Assembly: GCF_014858725.1 (NCBI RefSeq)
Contig: NZ_AQGV01000015.1
Coordinates: 248,001 to 312,000 of the forward strand
Origin: Pseudoalteromonas aurantia 208
GTDB lineage: Bacteria > Pseudomonadota > Gammaproteobacteria > Enterobacterales > Alteromonadaceae
DNA: 64,000 nucleotides
Direction: 5' to 3'
Shown: positions 9,100-19,442 of the stretch, in pieces
Layout: each line of letters begins with the position of its first letter
Position numbering within the stretch: the first letter of the stretch is position 1
Position numbers and translations under genes: made by a program
Notes under the pieces: generated by a model
Databases searched by the model: none
The model's input: the letters and a program-made list of their open reading frames with translations, nothing else
Told to the model about the DNA's origin: nothing

Positions 9100-10515
9100 A
9101 TGGTCATTCGCAAAAGAAACATATTATTCCTATGTAATGCATTTATTCTTTCAGCATGCAGCTTTAATCAAAACCCTGAAGGCTCTTATAGCGGGGGAGA
9201 CCGCGTTAATATGGCTGGTGCTGCACAACTATTGCCACCAAATAGTTTTGTGACGATTGACTTACCTCCCATGATTGCTGATATGACTCGAGCAGAGTTG
9301 GTCAAAGCGATGCATGGAGAATTGGATATAACCAACATTCAGAAAGATGACTCTGAGGTGAAGGCTCTATTAAAGCACTATGGTGATTATGATGTGTGCA
9401 CAAATGAGAGTGATGTTGATGACGAAGGCTGCATTTTAGCGCGCGCAGAGCTTAATTTTGCAATCAAGGAATTTTATTCAGGTTCGGATGATGGTAAAAG
9501 ACAACGGATCCGTAATACGGTACAAGATAGGATTGTTGCAGCCTCTAAACAACGCTGTAATGTATATAAAATATATATGAAACGTGTTGAATCTCGTAAT
9601 AATTTTTGGCTTGGCTCGGTCACCACGTTACTCGGTGGCGCGGGGGCGATGTTCACGAGTGAAAGTGCCTCTCGTGTATTGGCTGGATTAGCTGGGGTTA
9701 CAAGCGGTGTTCGGGCTGAATTTAATCAAGCGTATTTGGCAAACCAAGCGACGGAGCTCATAGCGAAAGGGATTGATTTGAAAAGGGATGAGCTGAAATC
9801 TGCAATGCAGCAAAAAAACCAACAAACACTTGATAGCTACTCATTATATGATGCGATTGGAGATGCAATTAGTTTTCATGGCGCATGTAGTATTTTAACG
9901 GGGCTCGAAGTTGCAGGTAAAGCGGTCGATAATATGCAAGATCCCGGGTTTAATGTATTGGCAAAAAACTTGTATAAAAGTAAGCATTTAGAGGAGGTGA
10001 TAGAAGGTGTTAGCCCAACTGATTTTAAATACGCAGAGTTGGCTAATCAAAGTTCAGCAGCCTCGAATGAGATACTACCAAAAGATATGTTTATGCGTGT
10101 ATTTGTAAATAGTTTAAGTACCGTAAAAGATGATTTTAACAACGAATTGACTAAGTTGGTTACCGATAAAAAAATGACGGCAGCTCGGCAAACCGCAATT
10201 GCACAATTACAAGATAGCCAAGGCATTTTGTGGCAAAGCAAGTTAGATACGCGACTGCAAAAACATAAAGCCAATCTAAAGGCAAAGTTTGAAAAACTTA
10301 AGAGCGCGGTTTACTTCGTGGAAGACTCAAAACCTCAAGAAGTGAAATTAGCTGAGGTTGAGCTGAAAATCGTATTGCAAACGCTAAAGTTGTTTAGCGA
10401 CAGAGTACAATTCAATTTAGCGTTGTTACACAATGCAGATGTCGATTTGCAAGACGATAAAGCGCTATTAAAAATATATACTCAACTACATGATGCGATC
10501 CCTGAATCACTGTAG
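9100..10515 (+). CDS. Predicted outer-membrane lipoprotein, unknown function
   Basis: I do not recognise a family. The 471-residue product begins with a lipoprotein signal (MVIRKRNILFLCNAFILSAC; the lipobox is LSAC with the lipidated Cys at residue 20 and Ser at +2, which favours the outer membrane). A short glycine/alanine-rich hydrophobic segment (TTLLGGAGAMF, then LAGLAGVTSGV) lies near residues 175-205, and the rest is rich in charged helices and likely coiled coil, with cysteines at QRCNVY and HGACSI. It lies between the decayed end of CRISPR array 1 and the WYL regulator, on the same strand. A role in the CRISPR system is not shown; the membrane location argues against a direct one. Confidence 0.75.
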   Translation: MVIRKRNILFLCNAFILSACSFNQNPEGSYSGGDRVNMAGAAQLLPPNSFVTIDLPPMIADMTRAELVKAMHGELDITNIQKDDSEVKALLKHYGDYDVCTNESDVDDEGCILARAELNFAIKEFYSGSDDGKRQRIRNTVQDRIVAASKQRCNVYKIYMKRVESRNNFWLGSVTTLLGGAGAMFTSESASRVLAGLAGVTSGVRAEFNQAYLANQATELIAKGIDLKRDELKSAMQQKNQQTLDSYSLYDAIGDAISFHGACSILTGLEVAGKAVDNMQDPGFNVLAKNLYKSKHLEEVIEGVSPTDFKYAELANQSSAASNEILPKDMFMRVFVNSLSTVKDDFNNELTKLVTDKKMTAARQTAIAQLQDSQGILWQSKLDTRLQKHKANLKAKFEKLKSAVYFVEDSKPQEVKLAEVELKIVLQTLKLFSDRVQFNLALLHNADVDLQDDKALLKIYTQLHDAIPESL

Positions 10516-10738
10516 TGAAGATATTTTGAATTTGCTTTAAGCCTTGAGTACTCCTTGTTTTAATGAGGAAATACTCAGGGTGTAAATTACCGCAAAACAT
10601 CAAATTATGTGTCGCTGATTTTCAATCTATGCTTTAACGGTCGCAGGTTTAAGAAAATAATGTATTTTGTCGTAAATCAATGTCCCTCTACTTTTATTCT
10701 GATACATTAACTTAACAATAATTTCACCAAAGTGATTT

Positions 10739-11569
10739 ATGCAGGCTAAGGAAGAGCAGTATTTTAGGTATATTGAGGCAGTTTTGTTTTGGCACGGGGA
10801 AATTCAAACCGGTGTATTTCAAGATAAATTTAAACTTTCAAGGCCGAGTGCTAGAAGGTATTTAAATGACTTCATTGAACGTCATGATATTGCTGCGCGT
10901 TATGATGAATCAGAAAAAGCCTATGTATTGGCAACCCCCTTTACACCGAATTATATTTCTCAAGACTTTTCTGAATATGCGCATTTGATTGGTGAGCAGT
11001 ATGTGCACCAACTAAGTGCCTCACCGATCAGCGCTCTGGCTTTACCTCATCGCAAACTTAACCCCACCATTATACGGCCCATTTTAAATGCTTGCCGTCG
11101 GCAAAGTGTGCTCGATATCCGCTATCAATCTATAAAAGAGAACGGAGAAACTGACCGGATTATACGCCCACACACACTGGTGAATTCGGGCCTGCGTTAT
11201 CACTTAAGGGCCTATTGTGAAGACGCAAAAGGGTTTAGAGATTTTTCACTGTCTCGCATCTTAGCTGCGTGCCCTGAATTTAAATGCAAGGCACAAAAGT
11301 ACAAACAGGACGATGATGCTTGGCAACGCGAAGTCATATTGACCATTATGCCAGACCCTCGGCTCAGCGAATACGCACAGCATGTTATTGCACACGACTT
11401 TGATATGCAAAGCCATAAAAAACACCTTAAAACCAACGCGGCACTTATCAATTATTTGATCAGTATTTTACGTTTAGATGTACAACACCCAAACCCTGAA
11501 GCACAGCAAATTGTGATGGAGCCCACCTGTTATAGCGAGTTAAGAGCACTAGGATTGTTATGGAATTAA
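10739..11569 (+). CDS. WYL-domain transcriptional regulator next to cas genes
   Basis: This 276-residue protein has an N-terminal winged helix (about residues 1-65, FKLSRPSARRYLNDFIERH) and a WYL domain at about 115-190 (VLDIRYQSIKENGE, then IRPHTLVNSGLRYHLRAYC and FRDFSLSRI). The WYL domain is thought to bind nucleic acids or nucleotides, and WYL proteins regulate several defence systems, including CRISPR-Cas, BREX and CBASS. The gene sits 96 bases upstream of cas1 on the same strand, with its own spacing, so it may be a separate unit controlling the cas operon or the arrays. The trailing domain (about 195-276) matches the usual WYL C-terminal extension. It could also be a passenger gene, but the location makes a regulatory link likely. 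Confidence 0.85.
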   Translation: MQAKEEQYFRYIEAVLFWHGEIQTGVFQDKFKLSRPSARRYLNDFIERHDIAARYDESEKAYVLATPFTPNYISQDFSEYAHLIGEQYVHQLSASPISALALPHRKLNPTIIRPILNACRRQSVLDIRYQSIKENGETDRIIRPHTLVNSGLRYHLRAYCEDAKGFRDFSLSRILAACPEFKCKAQKYKQDDDAWQREVILTIMPDPRLSEYAQHVIAHDFDMQSHKKHLKTNAALINYLISILRLDVQHPNPEAQQIVMEPTCYSELRALGLLWN

Positions 11570-11665
11570 CGAACCTATAAAAAAATTAACTGGTCAAAAG
11601 AGCAGCATTGTGGGTGCAGCGTTGTGCCTGTAAATTAGTGAAAAGCCCAAAGGAGAGGGAAAGTA

Positions 11666-12667
11666 ATGGACGATTTTAGCCCGTCAGATTTAAAAACTAT
11701 TTTGCATTCGAAGCGCGCCAACATGTATTACCTCGAATATTGCCGAGTAATGCAAAAAGACGGCCGAGTGCTGTATTTAACGGAATCACTTTCAAGTAAA
11801 GGGAATGAAAATCAGTATTTTAATATTCCCATTGCTAACACCACAGTAGTGCTGCTTGGTAATGGCACATCCATCACTCAAGCGGCAATGCGCATGCTTG
11901 CTCAAGCTGGGGTATTAGTCGGTTTTAGTGGCGGTGGTGGTACACCCTTACATATGGCCTGTGAAGTTGAGTGGTTTACGCCACAAAGTGAATATCGGCC
12001 CACAGAATACTTACATGGTTGGATGCAGTTTTGGTTTGATGATGATAAGCGCTTAGTGACTGCAAAGCAGTTTCAACAAGCGCGCATTACGTATTTACAA
12101 ACCGTATGGCAAAAAGATCGAGATTTAAAAGGCGAGGGATTCGATTTTGACAGCGCACAAATACAAACCGCCCTCGACACGTTTCATACCCGAACCGATG
12201 CTGCCAAAAAGCAATCAGACTTATTACTTACAGAAGCCCAGTTAACCAAAGTGCTTTATAAATACGCGGCGAATAATACCCATGCACAGGGGTTTACCCG
12301 TCAACATCAACCCGAAAATAACAGCACCAGTAAAGCCAATGACTTTCTAAATCATGGTAATTACTTGGCTTATGGCCTAGCGGCAAGTTGTTTGTGGGTG
12401 CTCGGTATACCGCATGGCTTTGCGGTGATGCATGGAAAAACCCGCAGGGGAGCTTTGATATTCGACGTAGCCGACTTAATTAAAGATGCTGTTGTTTTAC
12501 CTTGGGCTTTTGTATGTGCTAAAGAAAACGCCACAGAGCAAGAATTTCGCCAGCAAGTATTGCAAGCCTTTACCGATCATAAATCGTTAGATTTTATGTT
12601 TGATACAGTAAAGCGTGTTGCACTACAAACATACACCACAGAACACATTGAGGCCAACCAATTATGA
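11666..12667 (+). CDS. cas1: CRISPR-associated integrase Cas1, subtype I-F
   Basis: Cas1 is the metal-dependent integrase that inserts new spacers at the leader end, in I-F together with the Cas2 part of the Cas2/3 fusion. The 333-residue length fits I-F Cas1. Recognisable elements are DLKTILHSKRANMYYLEYC at the start, LLGNGTSITQAAM and VGFSGGGGTPLHM in the N-terminal beta domain, and in the helical catalytic domain ANDFLNHGNYLAYGLAASC, HGKTRRGALIFDVADLIKD and VVLPWAFVCA, which hold the acidic and His ligands. A very strong ribosome site (AAAGGAGAGG) precedes the ATG. It overlaps the next gene by four bases (ATGA), indicating translational coupling in the cas operon. Confidence 0.97.
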   Translation: MDDFSPSDLKTILHSKRANMYYLEYCRVMQKDGRVLYLTESLSSKGNENQYFNIPIANTTVVLLGNGTSITQAAMRMLAQAGVLVGFSGGGGTPLHMACEVEWFTPQSEYRPTEYLHGWMQFWFDDDKRLVTAKQFQQARITYLQTVWQKDRDLKGEGFDFDSAQIQTALDTFHTRTDAAKKQSDLLLTEAQLTKVLYKYAANNTHAQGFTRQHQPENNSTSKANDFLNHGNYLAYGLAASCLWVLGIPHGFAVMHGKTRRGALIFDVADLIKDAVVLPWAFVCAKENATEQEFRQQVLQAFTDHKSLDFMFDTVKRVALQTYTTEHIEANQL

Positions 12668-15600
12668 TGGTGACGTTTGTATCACAGTGTGGAAAAAACG
12701 CGTTAAAAAAGACCCGACGCGTGCTCGACGCATTCGCAAACCGAATTGGTGACAACACATGGCAAACTTTGATCACAGAAGATGGCCTGTTAACGGTTAA
12801 AAAAATGCTGCGCAAAACAGCCAGCCGTAGCACTGCGGTGAGCTGTCATTGGTTGCGTTCACGTTCGAGAAGTCAGTTGTTATGGGTGGTGGGGAACAGG
12901 TCTAAATTTAATAGTGAGGGCGTAGTCGCGGTAAACAGAACTTCACTCAACTTAGACCATAAAGAATGGGAGCAAGGCTGGTATTTAAATGAAATCGTGG
13001 TTTTGGCTTCAAGTATCGCTGGGTTATTTCATGACTTTGGTAAGGCCAATGATTTATTTCAGCAAAAGTTAAAAGGGTTAACTGAGTCAAAAGGTGAGCC
13101 TTATCGCCATGAATGGGTGTCACTGCGCTTATTTGAGGCATTTGCAAAAGAGAAAACAGATAACGATTGGTTAAGTCAATTAGCCAGTGCATTTGAGTCT
13201 GGTCAAGGGACGCATATTGAGAAGGAGGTGCTAGGTAAATTATTTACTGACGAGAAAGGCAGTCAACGGGCGTTTGATAACCTTGCACCTTTTGCCAAGT
13301 TAGTGGGCTGGTTGATTGTATCCCATCATCGATTACCTATGGCGAATGGTGACTCAGTTCAAATTAGTGATATTGATAAGTGGCTTTCTCATTGTTTTGA
13401 TTGTCACTGGAATTCACCTAATGCTATTGACCTTGATAAATATAGCGCGAAGACCTTGTCTAAAAACTGGTTATTTAGCCAAGGTACCCCGTTTATGAGT
13501 AAACCTTGGCAACATAAAGCGAGTCGCTTAGCACAAAGGGCTTTAAATACACCTTTATTATTCACAGACGAAATTCAGTGGTTTGAACAACGCTTTGTAA
13601 GCCACATGGCTAGACTGTCGCTCATGCTTGCTGATCATTACTATTCTTCATTGCCTATTGAAAAGTCAAAAGTTGTATGGCGAGATAAACACTTCACAGC
13701 GATTGCCAATACAGATAGGCAAAACACTCAGAAAACCTGTTATAAACCAAAGCAACATCTAGATGAACATAATATTGGTGTCGCTGTTAATGCACAGCGA
13801 TTTGCACAAAATTTGCCAGCGCTAAAATATACGTTACCCAGAATTGCACAGCATAAATTATTTAGTAAACACGCGGAGCATGAAAAATATCGTTGGCAAA
13901 ATAGTGCTTTTTCTCATGCAAAAGCCATTGCAACGTCGACCGAAAAACAGGGGTTTTTTGGTGTAAATATGGCATCAACTGGCTGTGGGAAAACGATTGC
14001 TAATGCGCGAGTCATGTACGGGTTAGCCAATGAAAAAGAAGGCTGTCGCTTTTCGGTTGCACTTGGTTTGCGTACATTGACATTACAAACGGGTGACGCT
14101 TATCGCGCGTTATTGAAACTTGGAGATGATGAGCTAGCTGTATTGGTTGGCTCGCAAGCTGTCAAAACATTACATCAACTTAATAAAGAACCAGAAAAAA
14201 CTCATTCAGGAAGTGAATCATCGGATGCGTTGTTTGAGCAGTTATTTGTGAGCTATGAAGGCCAAATATACGATGGTCGCTTGAAGCATTGGTTGAGTAC
14301 GAGCCCTAAGTTAGAGCAGCTAATTAGCGCACCAGTATTAGTGAGCACTATTGACCACTTGATGCCAGCGACAGAGAGTAAACGAGGTGGAAAACAAATA
14401 GCACCTATGTTGCGTTTACTGACCTCTGATCTGGTTTTGGATGAGCCCGATGATTTTGGTTTAGAAGACTTACCCGCATTATGTCGATTAGTTAACTGGG
14501 CTGGCATGTTAGGATCTCGGGTATTACTTTCCTCAGCAACGCTGCCGCCATCATTAATTAAAGCATTGTTTGATGCTTACCGTGCTGGACGCAAGCACTT
14601 TAATCAAGCTCAGTATTCCCAAAATAGAGATATGCCCATTCACTGTGCTTGGTTTGACGAATTTAAAAGTCAAACAATTGAAATTATTGACAAAGAAAGC
14701 TTTATAGCTGAACACAGAAAATTTATTAAAAAGCGCGTAGACAATCTCACTCGTGAACAAAAAGTATTACGCAAAGGCGACATCATCAACATTAAACCTC
14801 ATGTATTAGAGTCTGGTGCTAACGGTGATGTTGTGTGTGAGTTTTTAAGCACCGCACACGCTATTTACGACCATATGCACCAATTACACCAAGCGCATCA
14901 TATAGTGCACGACTCGGGTAAAAAAGTCTCGTTAGGTGTGGTACGTATGGCCAATATTAACCCTATGGTGGAAGTCGCTAAACGATTAATGCAGATAAAG
15001 CCTCAAGCAGATCACCATATTCACTTTTGTGTTTATCATTCACAGTTTCCTTTGGCATTACGCTCATTTAAAGAAAGTCGCTTAGACAAGGCATTGAGTC
15101 GCCATGATGAACGGCAGCTATGGCAACAACCAGAAATACAAGCAGTGATAAACAATAGCACGATTAAAAATCATATGTTTGTTGTGGTTGGCACATCTGT
15201 GGTGGAAGTCGGCCGTGATCACGATTACGACTGGGCAATCGCCGAGCCGAGCTCTATGCGTTCTATTATTCAGTTAGCCGGCAGAGTACAAAGGCACCGC
15301 CAGCAAGTACCAAACACGAGCAATGTACGGGTGCTAAATAAAAACATCCGAGCTTTGAAAAATGAACACCCAGCTTATTGTAAGCCTGGTTTTGAAAGTA
15401 AAGTTTTGCCGTTAGCAGCACACGACTTAAATGAGCTCATTACTCACGAATTAGCGAATATTTCTGCAATATCTCGGATCATAGAGCCCAAATTTATCCC
15501 CAGAGATTTTGAAGCATCGAAAAAATATGGCCCTGCATATGCGGTGAGTAATTTTATGGTTCAGGAACACCGTTCGTTACGCTTTCATTTAGAAGTTATG

Positions 15601-16074
15601 AATGGTGAAAAACTTGGCAAGACGTTTTATCGTAATTACAAAGAAGCTGATATTTGGTGGCATGACGCCACGGCTACGCATGCGAGTTGGAGTGGGGAAT
15701 TTATTCGTCAAACTGAGTTTAGGCAATCTCAAATGCAAGAAGCGTTCATTTTACGTATCAATGAAGATGAGTTATTCATATGGAGTCAGTTAGACACCAC
15801 GCAAAAACCCTATGTGTATACACCTAAAAATAGCCGTTTTAATCACGAAGACATGACGTTAGCACCAGGATGTCATTGGTGGTTTGATGATACGCTAACA
15901 GATATTTATCAACACTTTGCTGAAGCCTTGAATTGCACTCAGCAAAAAGCCAGTGAGAAATTAGGTGAAATAAATTTAAGAGCAGAAAAAGAAGAGCAAC
16001 TGATCACATGGTCATGGCATCCGCAATTGGGTGTTTATGAACAACCAAAAAGTAAGGAAAACCAATGGAATTGA
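12664..16074 (+). CDS. cas3: Cas2-Cas3 fusion, HD nuclease-helicase, subtype I-F
   Basis: This 1136-residue protein degrades the DNA bound by the Csy complex and also takes part in spacer uptake with Cas1. Residues 1 to about 90 form the Cas2-like domain (FVSQCGKNALKKTRRVLDAF). The HD nuclease follows, with HDFGKAND near residue 122 and HEWVSLRL and SHHRLP further on. The superfamily 2 helicase shows the Walker A motif STGCGKT (about 437), DEPDD (Walker B, about 592), SSATLPPS (about 622), a TSVVEVGRDHDYD strand, and QLAGRVQRHR (about 872). No key motif is missing, so the enzyme looks active. It overlaps cas1 by four bases and csy1 by ten, as expected for one operon. Confidence 0.97.
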   Translation: MMVTFVSQCGKNALKKTRRVLDAFANRIGDNTWQTLITEDGLLTVKKMLRKTASRSTAVSCHWLRSRSRSQLLWVVGNRSKFNSEGVVAVNRTSLNLDHKEWEQGWYLNEIVVLASSIAGLFHDFGKANDLFQQKLKGLTESKGEPYRHEWVSLRLFEAFAKEKTDNDWLSQLASAFESGQGTHIEKEVLGKLFTDEKGSQRAFDNLAPFAKLVGWLIVSHHRLPMANGDSVQISDIDKWLSHCFDCHWNSPNAIDLDKYSAKTLSKNWLFSQGTPFMSKPWQHKASRLAQRALNTPLLFTDEIQWFEQRFVSHMARLSLMLADHYYSSLPIEKSKVVWRDKHFTAIANTDRQNTQKTCYKPKQHLDEHNIGVAVNAQRFAQNLPALKYTLPRIAQHKLFSKHAEHEKYRWQNSAFSHAKAIATSTEKQGFFGVNMASTGCGKTIANARVMYGLANEKEGCRFSVALGLRTLTLQTGDAYRALLKLGDDELAVLVGSQAVKTLHQLNKEPEKTHSGSESSDALFEQLFVSYEGQIYDGRLKHWLSTSPKLEQLISAPVLVSTIDHLMPATESKRGGKQIAPMLRLLTSDLVLDEPDDFGLEDLPALCRLVNWAGMLGSRVLLSSATLPPSLIKALFDAYRAGRKHFNQAQYSQNRDMPIHCAWFDEFKSQTIEIIDKESFIAEHRKFIKKRVDNLTREQKVLRKGDIINIKPHVLESGANGDVVCEFLSTAHAIYDHMHQLHQAHHIVHDSGKKVSLGVVRMANINPMVEVAKRLMQIKPQADHHIHFCVYHSQFPLALRSFKESRLDKALSRHDERQLWQQPEIQAVINNSTIKNHMFVVVGTSVVEVGRDHDYDWAIAEPSSMRSIIQLAGRVQRHRQQVPNTSNVRVLNKNIRALKNEHPAYCKPGFESKVLPLAAHDLNELITHELANISAISRIIEPKFIPRDFEASKKYGPAYAVSNFMVQEHRSLRFHLEVMNGEKLGKTFYRNYKEADIWWHDATATHASWSGEFIRQTEFRQSQMQEAFILRINEDELFIWSQLDTTQKPYVYTPKNSRFNHEDMTLAPGCHWWFDDTLTDIYQHFAEALNCTQQKASEKLGEINLRAEKEEQLITWSWHPQLGVYEQPKSKENQWN

Positions 16075-17414
16075 CTTTAAGTGATGCGATTGCCGATTAT
16101 ATCGAGCAGCGCAAACAAGTTAAATTAGAGCCTCTGCAAAAGGCGCGCGATAAGGTATTGGATAAAACAGATGACCCCACCGCTATAAGTGTTGCTAGCG
16201 CGCAATATCACGAGTCTGCTGCGCCAATTGAAGAAGCGTTTAAAGCGATTAATTGGTTAACCGATGCGGCTAGGCGGGCGAAACAAATTAGTTTGGCAAC
16301 ACATGCGGCCAAGTTTACGCATAGTGATGCCAAAGCAAGCAGTATTTTAGTCACCGAATTTGAACAAGATAAAATCGGCTATATCACCACGGCGAGCTTA
16401 ACTAAAAAAGCCATTGATGCAGTGGGCAATGCTGCGGTACTTGATGTGGCAAAGCTTTTAAAAATATCGGTTAATAACCAAAGCTTAGTTGATCAGCTAC
16501 AGAGTAAACATGTTAATGCGTTAAAGGCGTTTACTGACGATCCTGCGCTACTTAGTGAGTGGCGAGCAGGTTTTGAAAAAGCACTCGGGGATGAAAATAT
16601 TGCAGGTCACACCCTCACTAAGCAGCTCTATTACCCTGTTAATTTAGGAAATGATGAGGCAGGGTATCACTTGTTATGCCCGTTGTTTTCATCATCTCTT
16701 GCGCATGAGCTATATCAGCAAGTGAGAAAAACCCGATTTGGCGACTCTAAAGAAATTCGTGATGCACGAAAAAAAGGGTACTTTCATGCGGAGTTGGCAG
16801 AGAGCTTTCCATCGACCGCAGTACAAAAGTTTGGTGGCTCTAAACCGCAGAATATTTCTCAGTTAAACAGCGAGCGCTATGGGCAAAGTTTTTTGCTCAA
16901 TTGCGCCCCTCCGACGTATCAGGCTCAAAACACTCCTCCTATGGCTAGCAGCACTATTTTTAATCGTGAATTTAGCTATGAAACGTCTGCTTTGACACGC
17001 GAATTTAAAGCATTTTTAACGGGCCTCACCGAGCAAGATAGAAATTTTAAAACCCGCTATAGGCGAGACTATGGCTTTGTTCAGCCACTCCTAGATAGCT
17101 TATTTAACTATGCGGTAAAAATTCAAAACTTAAGTGAGTATGCTGGTTGGTCAAATGACAGTGAATGCCAAATGAAACGTGAGCATGTACTTTGGTTAGA
17201 TGTAAATAACCAACAGGTTGCTTTTCAAAGTGCCAGGGAAAAGGGCGATTGGTTAGAGGTTGTGGCCAATGATTTTGCGCTTTGGTTATTACGTAAGCTT
17301 GAAAATACACAATGTTATTTACTGGGAGATGTTGAGCACAAATATTTTAAAAAGCTGTGTTTAAGCGAATTGAAAGCGTTTGAGCGTCATACACCAAAGT
17401 TGGGGGAGCAATAA
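16065..17414 (+). CDS. csy1: Csy1 (Cas8f), large subunit of the I-F surveillance complex
   Basis: Csy1 caps the 5' end of the crRNA with Csy2 and reads the PAM in the I-F (Csy) complex. The 449-residue length and its position directly after cas3 fit. Seen motifs typical of the family include LTDAARRAKQISLATHAAKFTH near residues 65-85, GFEKALGD, the segment YPVNLGNDEAGYHLLCPLFSSSLAH, QNISQLNSERYGQSFLLNCAPP and FNREFSYET. AAGGAAAACC precedes the ATG, which lies inside the end of cas3, so the genes are translationally coupled. Csy2 follows without a gap. Confidence 0.95.
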   Translation: MELTLSDAIADYIEQRKQVKLEPLQKARDKVLDKTDDPTAISVASAQYHESAAPIEEAFKAINWLTDAARRAKQISLATHAAKFTHSDAKASSILVTEFEQDKIGYITTASLTKKAIDAVGNAAVLDVAKLLKISVNNQSLVDQLQSKHVNALKAFTDDPALLSEWRAGFEKALGDENIAGHTLTKQLYYPVNLGNDEAGYHLLCPLFSSSLAHELYQQVRKTRFGDSKEIRDARKKGYFHAELAESFPSTAVQKFGGSKPQNISQLNSERYGQSFLLNCAPPTYQAQNTPPMASSTIFNREFSYETSALTREFKAFLTGLTEQDRNFKTRYRRDYGFVQPLLDSLFNYAVKIQNLSEYAGWSNDSECQMKREHVLWLDVNNQQVAFQSAREKGDWLEVVANDFALWLLRKLENTQCYLLGDVEHKYFKKLCLSELKAFERHTPKLGEQ

Positions 17415-17415
17415 T

Positions 17416-18432
17416 ATGCAGCAGTACATTTTACTGAAAAAGCTCAGAGTACAAAATGCAAATGCCATTGCAGGTTTAACCTATGGTTTTCCTGCAATAA
17501 CAAATTTTTTGGGCTTTGCGCATGCGCTGTCTCGCAAATTACCTGCAAACTTACAGATAACGTTGGGTGGAGTGGCAGTAATTAGCCATAAGAATGATGT
17601 ACATGCTCGTCAGCCAAAAGGTTGGGGGGATTATGTGTTTGCATTAACACGTAATCCACTTACACAACAGGGAAAGACTGTACCAATTAACGAAGAAGGG
17701 CGTATGAATATGCAACTTTCTTTATTGATTGAAGTAGAAGGCTTAGTCGCGGGCGATAAAACAACACAGCAAGCGCTAGTAGAAGAACTGACTACTTTGA
17801 TCCCTTCATTGCGCTTGGCAGGTGGCCAGATAACTGAGTTTGAGTCTTGCGAAGTTCTGAACGACGAAGCGGCACAACAAAAGGCTCTGAGACGTTTAAT
17901 GCCTGGCTTTGTGTTATTAGATAGGAGCGATTATCTTGAAGCCCACTTTTTGCAATTGCAAGCCAAGCAGGAAAGCGCCAGCCGCTTTGACGCTTGGTGC
18001 GATTTTTCGAAACTAAAATACCAAGCAACAGCTTTAAAGGCTGAGCAACTAGACGATGAACAATCAACTTCTATTGAACAAGATGAATTAAGCATAAACC
18101 TGAAAGCCACATGGGCATATTTAGCAAAGCCTAATGCAGGCTACTTAGTGCCAATAGCGGCGGGTTATTACGCAATTTCAGAGTTGTACTCAGCGGGTGA
18201 TGTAGACAAAGTGCGCGATAAAACTGTGCCAGTAACCTTTGCTGAAACGGCTTATAGTGTTGGAGAGTGGCAAAGTGTGCATCGGCTAAAAGAGATTAAT
18301 ACTGGTGTGTGGCGTTATACCCATCAATTTCCTTGGTACTTAGTTAAAGCGCAATCAACTAGCCTTGAGGTTGTTGACCCTGATATAGACGAAAGTGCGA
18401 GTGACGACGCATTTGACCCAGACTTTATGTAA
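17416..18432 (+). CDS. csy2: Csy2 (Cas5f), 5'-handle binding subunit
   Basis: Csy2 is the Cas5-type subunit that pairs with Csy1 on the crRNA 5' handle. The frame opens earlier, inside csy1, but the ATG at 17416 lies right after the csy1 stop and has GGGGGAGC upstream, so it is the better start and gives 338 residues. The N-terminus (MQQYILLKKLRVQNANAIAG, then TYGFPAITNFLGFAHALSRK) is the family hallmark, followed by GGVAVISHKNDVHA. The C-terminal part holds AKPNAGYLVPIAAGYYAIS. It is the fourth gene of the cas operon. Confidence 0.95.
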   Translation: MQQYILLKKLRVQNANAIAGLTYGFPAITNFLGFAHALSRKLPANLQITLGGVAVISHKNDVHARQPKGWGDYVFALTRNPLTQQGKTVPINEEGRMNMQLSLLIEVEGLVAGDKTTQQALVEELTTLIPSLRLAGGQITEFESCEVLNDEAAQQKALRRLMPGFVLLDRSDYLEAHFLQLQAKQESASRFDAWCDFSKLKYQATALKAEQLDDEQSTSIEQDELSINLKATWAYLAKPNAGYLVPIAAGYYAISELYSAGDVDKVRDKTVPVTFAETAYSVGEWQSVHRLKEINTGVWRYTHQFPWYLVKAQSTSLEVVDPDIDESASDDAFDPDFM

Positions 18433-18449
18433 TAAACGGAGATTTAAAC

Positions 18450-19433
18450 ATGACAGACGCAAAACTTAAAACACCTTCAGTATTGGCTTTTGAAGCCAAA
18501 TTAATTCCTTCAGACGCATTGATGTTCGCCGGTAATGAGGCTGATGCATGTTGGGAGCCAATCATCGTTGGTGAAAAAGCAGTACGAGGTACGATTTCAA
18601 ATCGACTCAAAGCAGCGAAGGCCAATGATCCAGCAAAATTAGATGCGGAAGTATCAAAAGCTAACTTACAAACGGTTGATGTGGCCGCTTTAACTCATAA
18701 TACTGACACGTTAAAGCTGGTGTTTACGTTGAGAGTATTAAACAACTTACATATGCCTTCAACGTGTAATGACCCCAGATATCAGTCTGCATTGGCATCA
18801 CTAGTAAAACAATATCAAACCGATACAGAGTTTAAAGAACTTGCAAAACGCTATGCCCACAATATTGCGAATGGTCGTTTTTTATGGCGTAACAGAGTGG
18901 GGGCTGAACAAGTCAAAGTGGTCGTGAGTGCTGAAGGAAAACAGTTCACTTTTGATAGTTACGATTTTAGCTTGAGAGAGTTTGAAGAGAATTCACAAAT
19001 TGCCGAGTTAGCCCAGATAATACAATTGGGTTTAATTGAAAAACATGCATTTATTAAAGTCGAGGCCTACAGCAAGTTGGGGCAAGGCCAAGCTGTATAC
19101 CCATCGCAAGAGCTGGTTATGGGAGGAGAAAAAGGTGATAAAAGTAAGTTTTTATATCAGCTAGGTGGACAAGCTGCCATGCACTCACAAAAAATTGGTA
19201 ATGCCCTGCGAACGATAGATACATGGCACCCTGAAGCGGGTGAAATTGGGGCAATTGCTGTAGAGCCATACGGTTCAGTGACTAATCGCGGGGCGGCATA
19301 TAGGCAACCCAAAGAGAAAAATGATTTTTATAATTTATTAGATGCATGGTTATTAAAAGGTAAAGTCCCAGCGATTGACCAACAGCATTACATTATGGCG
19401 ATGTTAATTCGAGGCGGCGTGTTCGGTGAATAA
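18450..19433 (+). CDS. csy3: Csy3 (Cas7f), crRNA backbone subunit
   Basis: Csy3 forms the six-copy filament along the spacer part of the crRNA. The 327-residue product starts LKTPSVLAFEAKLIPSDALM and contains EKAVRGTISNR, NGRFLWRNRVGAEQVKVVV, SQELVMGGEKGDKSKFLYQL, QAAMHSQKIGNALRTIDTWH and EPYGSVTNRGAAYRQP, all strong marks of the family. The ribosome site is CGGAG eight bases before the ATG. The separate start with its own site, 17 bases after csy2, fits the need for extra copies. Confidence 0.97.
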   Translation: MTDAKLKTPSVLAFEAKLIPSDALMFAGNEADACWEPIIVGEKAVRGTISNRLKAAKANDPAKLDAEVSKANLQTVDVAALTHNTDTLKLVFTLRVLNNLHMPSTCNDPRYQSALASLVKQYQTDTEFKELAKRYAHNIANGRFLWRNRVGAEQVKVVVSAEGKQFTFDSYDFSLREFEENSQIAELAQIIQLGLIEKHAFIKVEAYSKLGQGQAVYPSQELVMGGEKGDKSKFLYQLGGQAAMHSQKIGNALRTIDTWHPEAGEIGAIAVEPYGSVTNRGAAYRQPKEKNDFYNLLDAWLLKGKVPAIDQQHYIMAMLIRGGVFGE

Positions 19434-19442
19434 GGAGTTGTA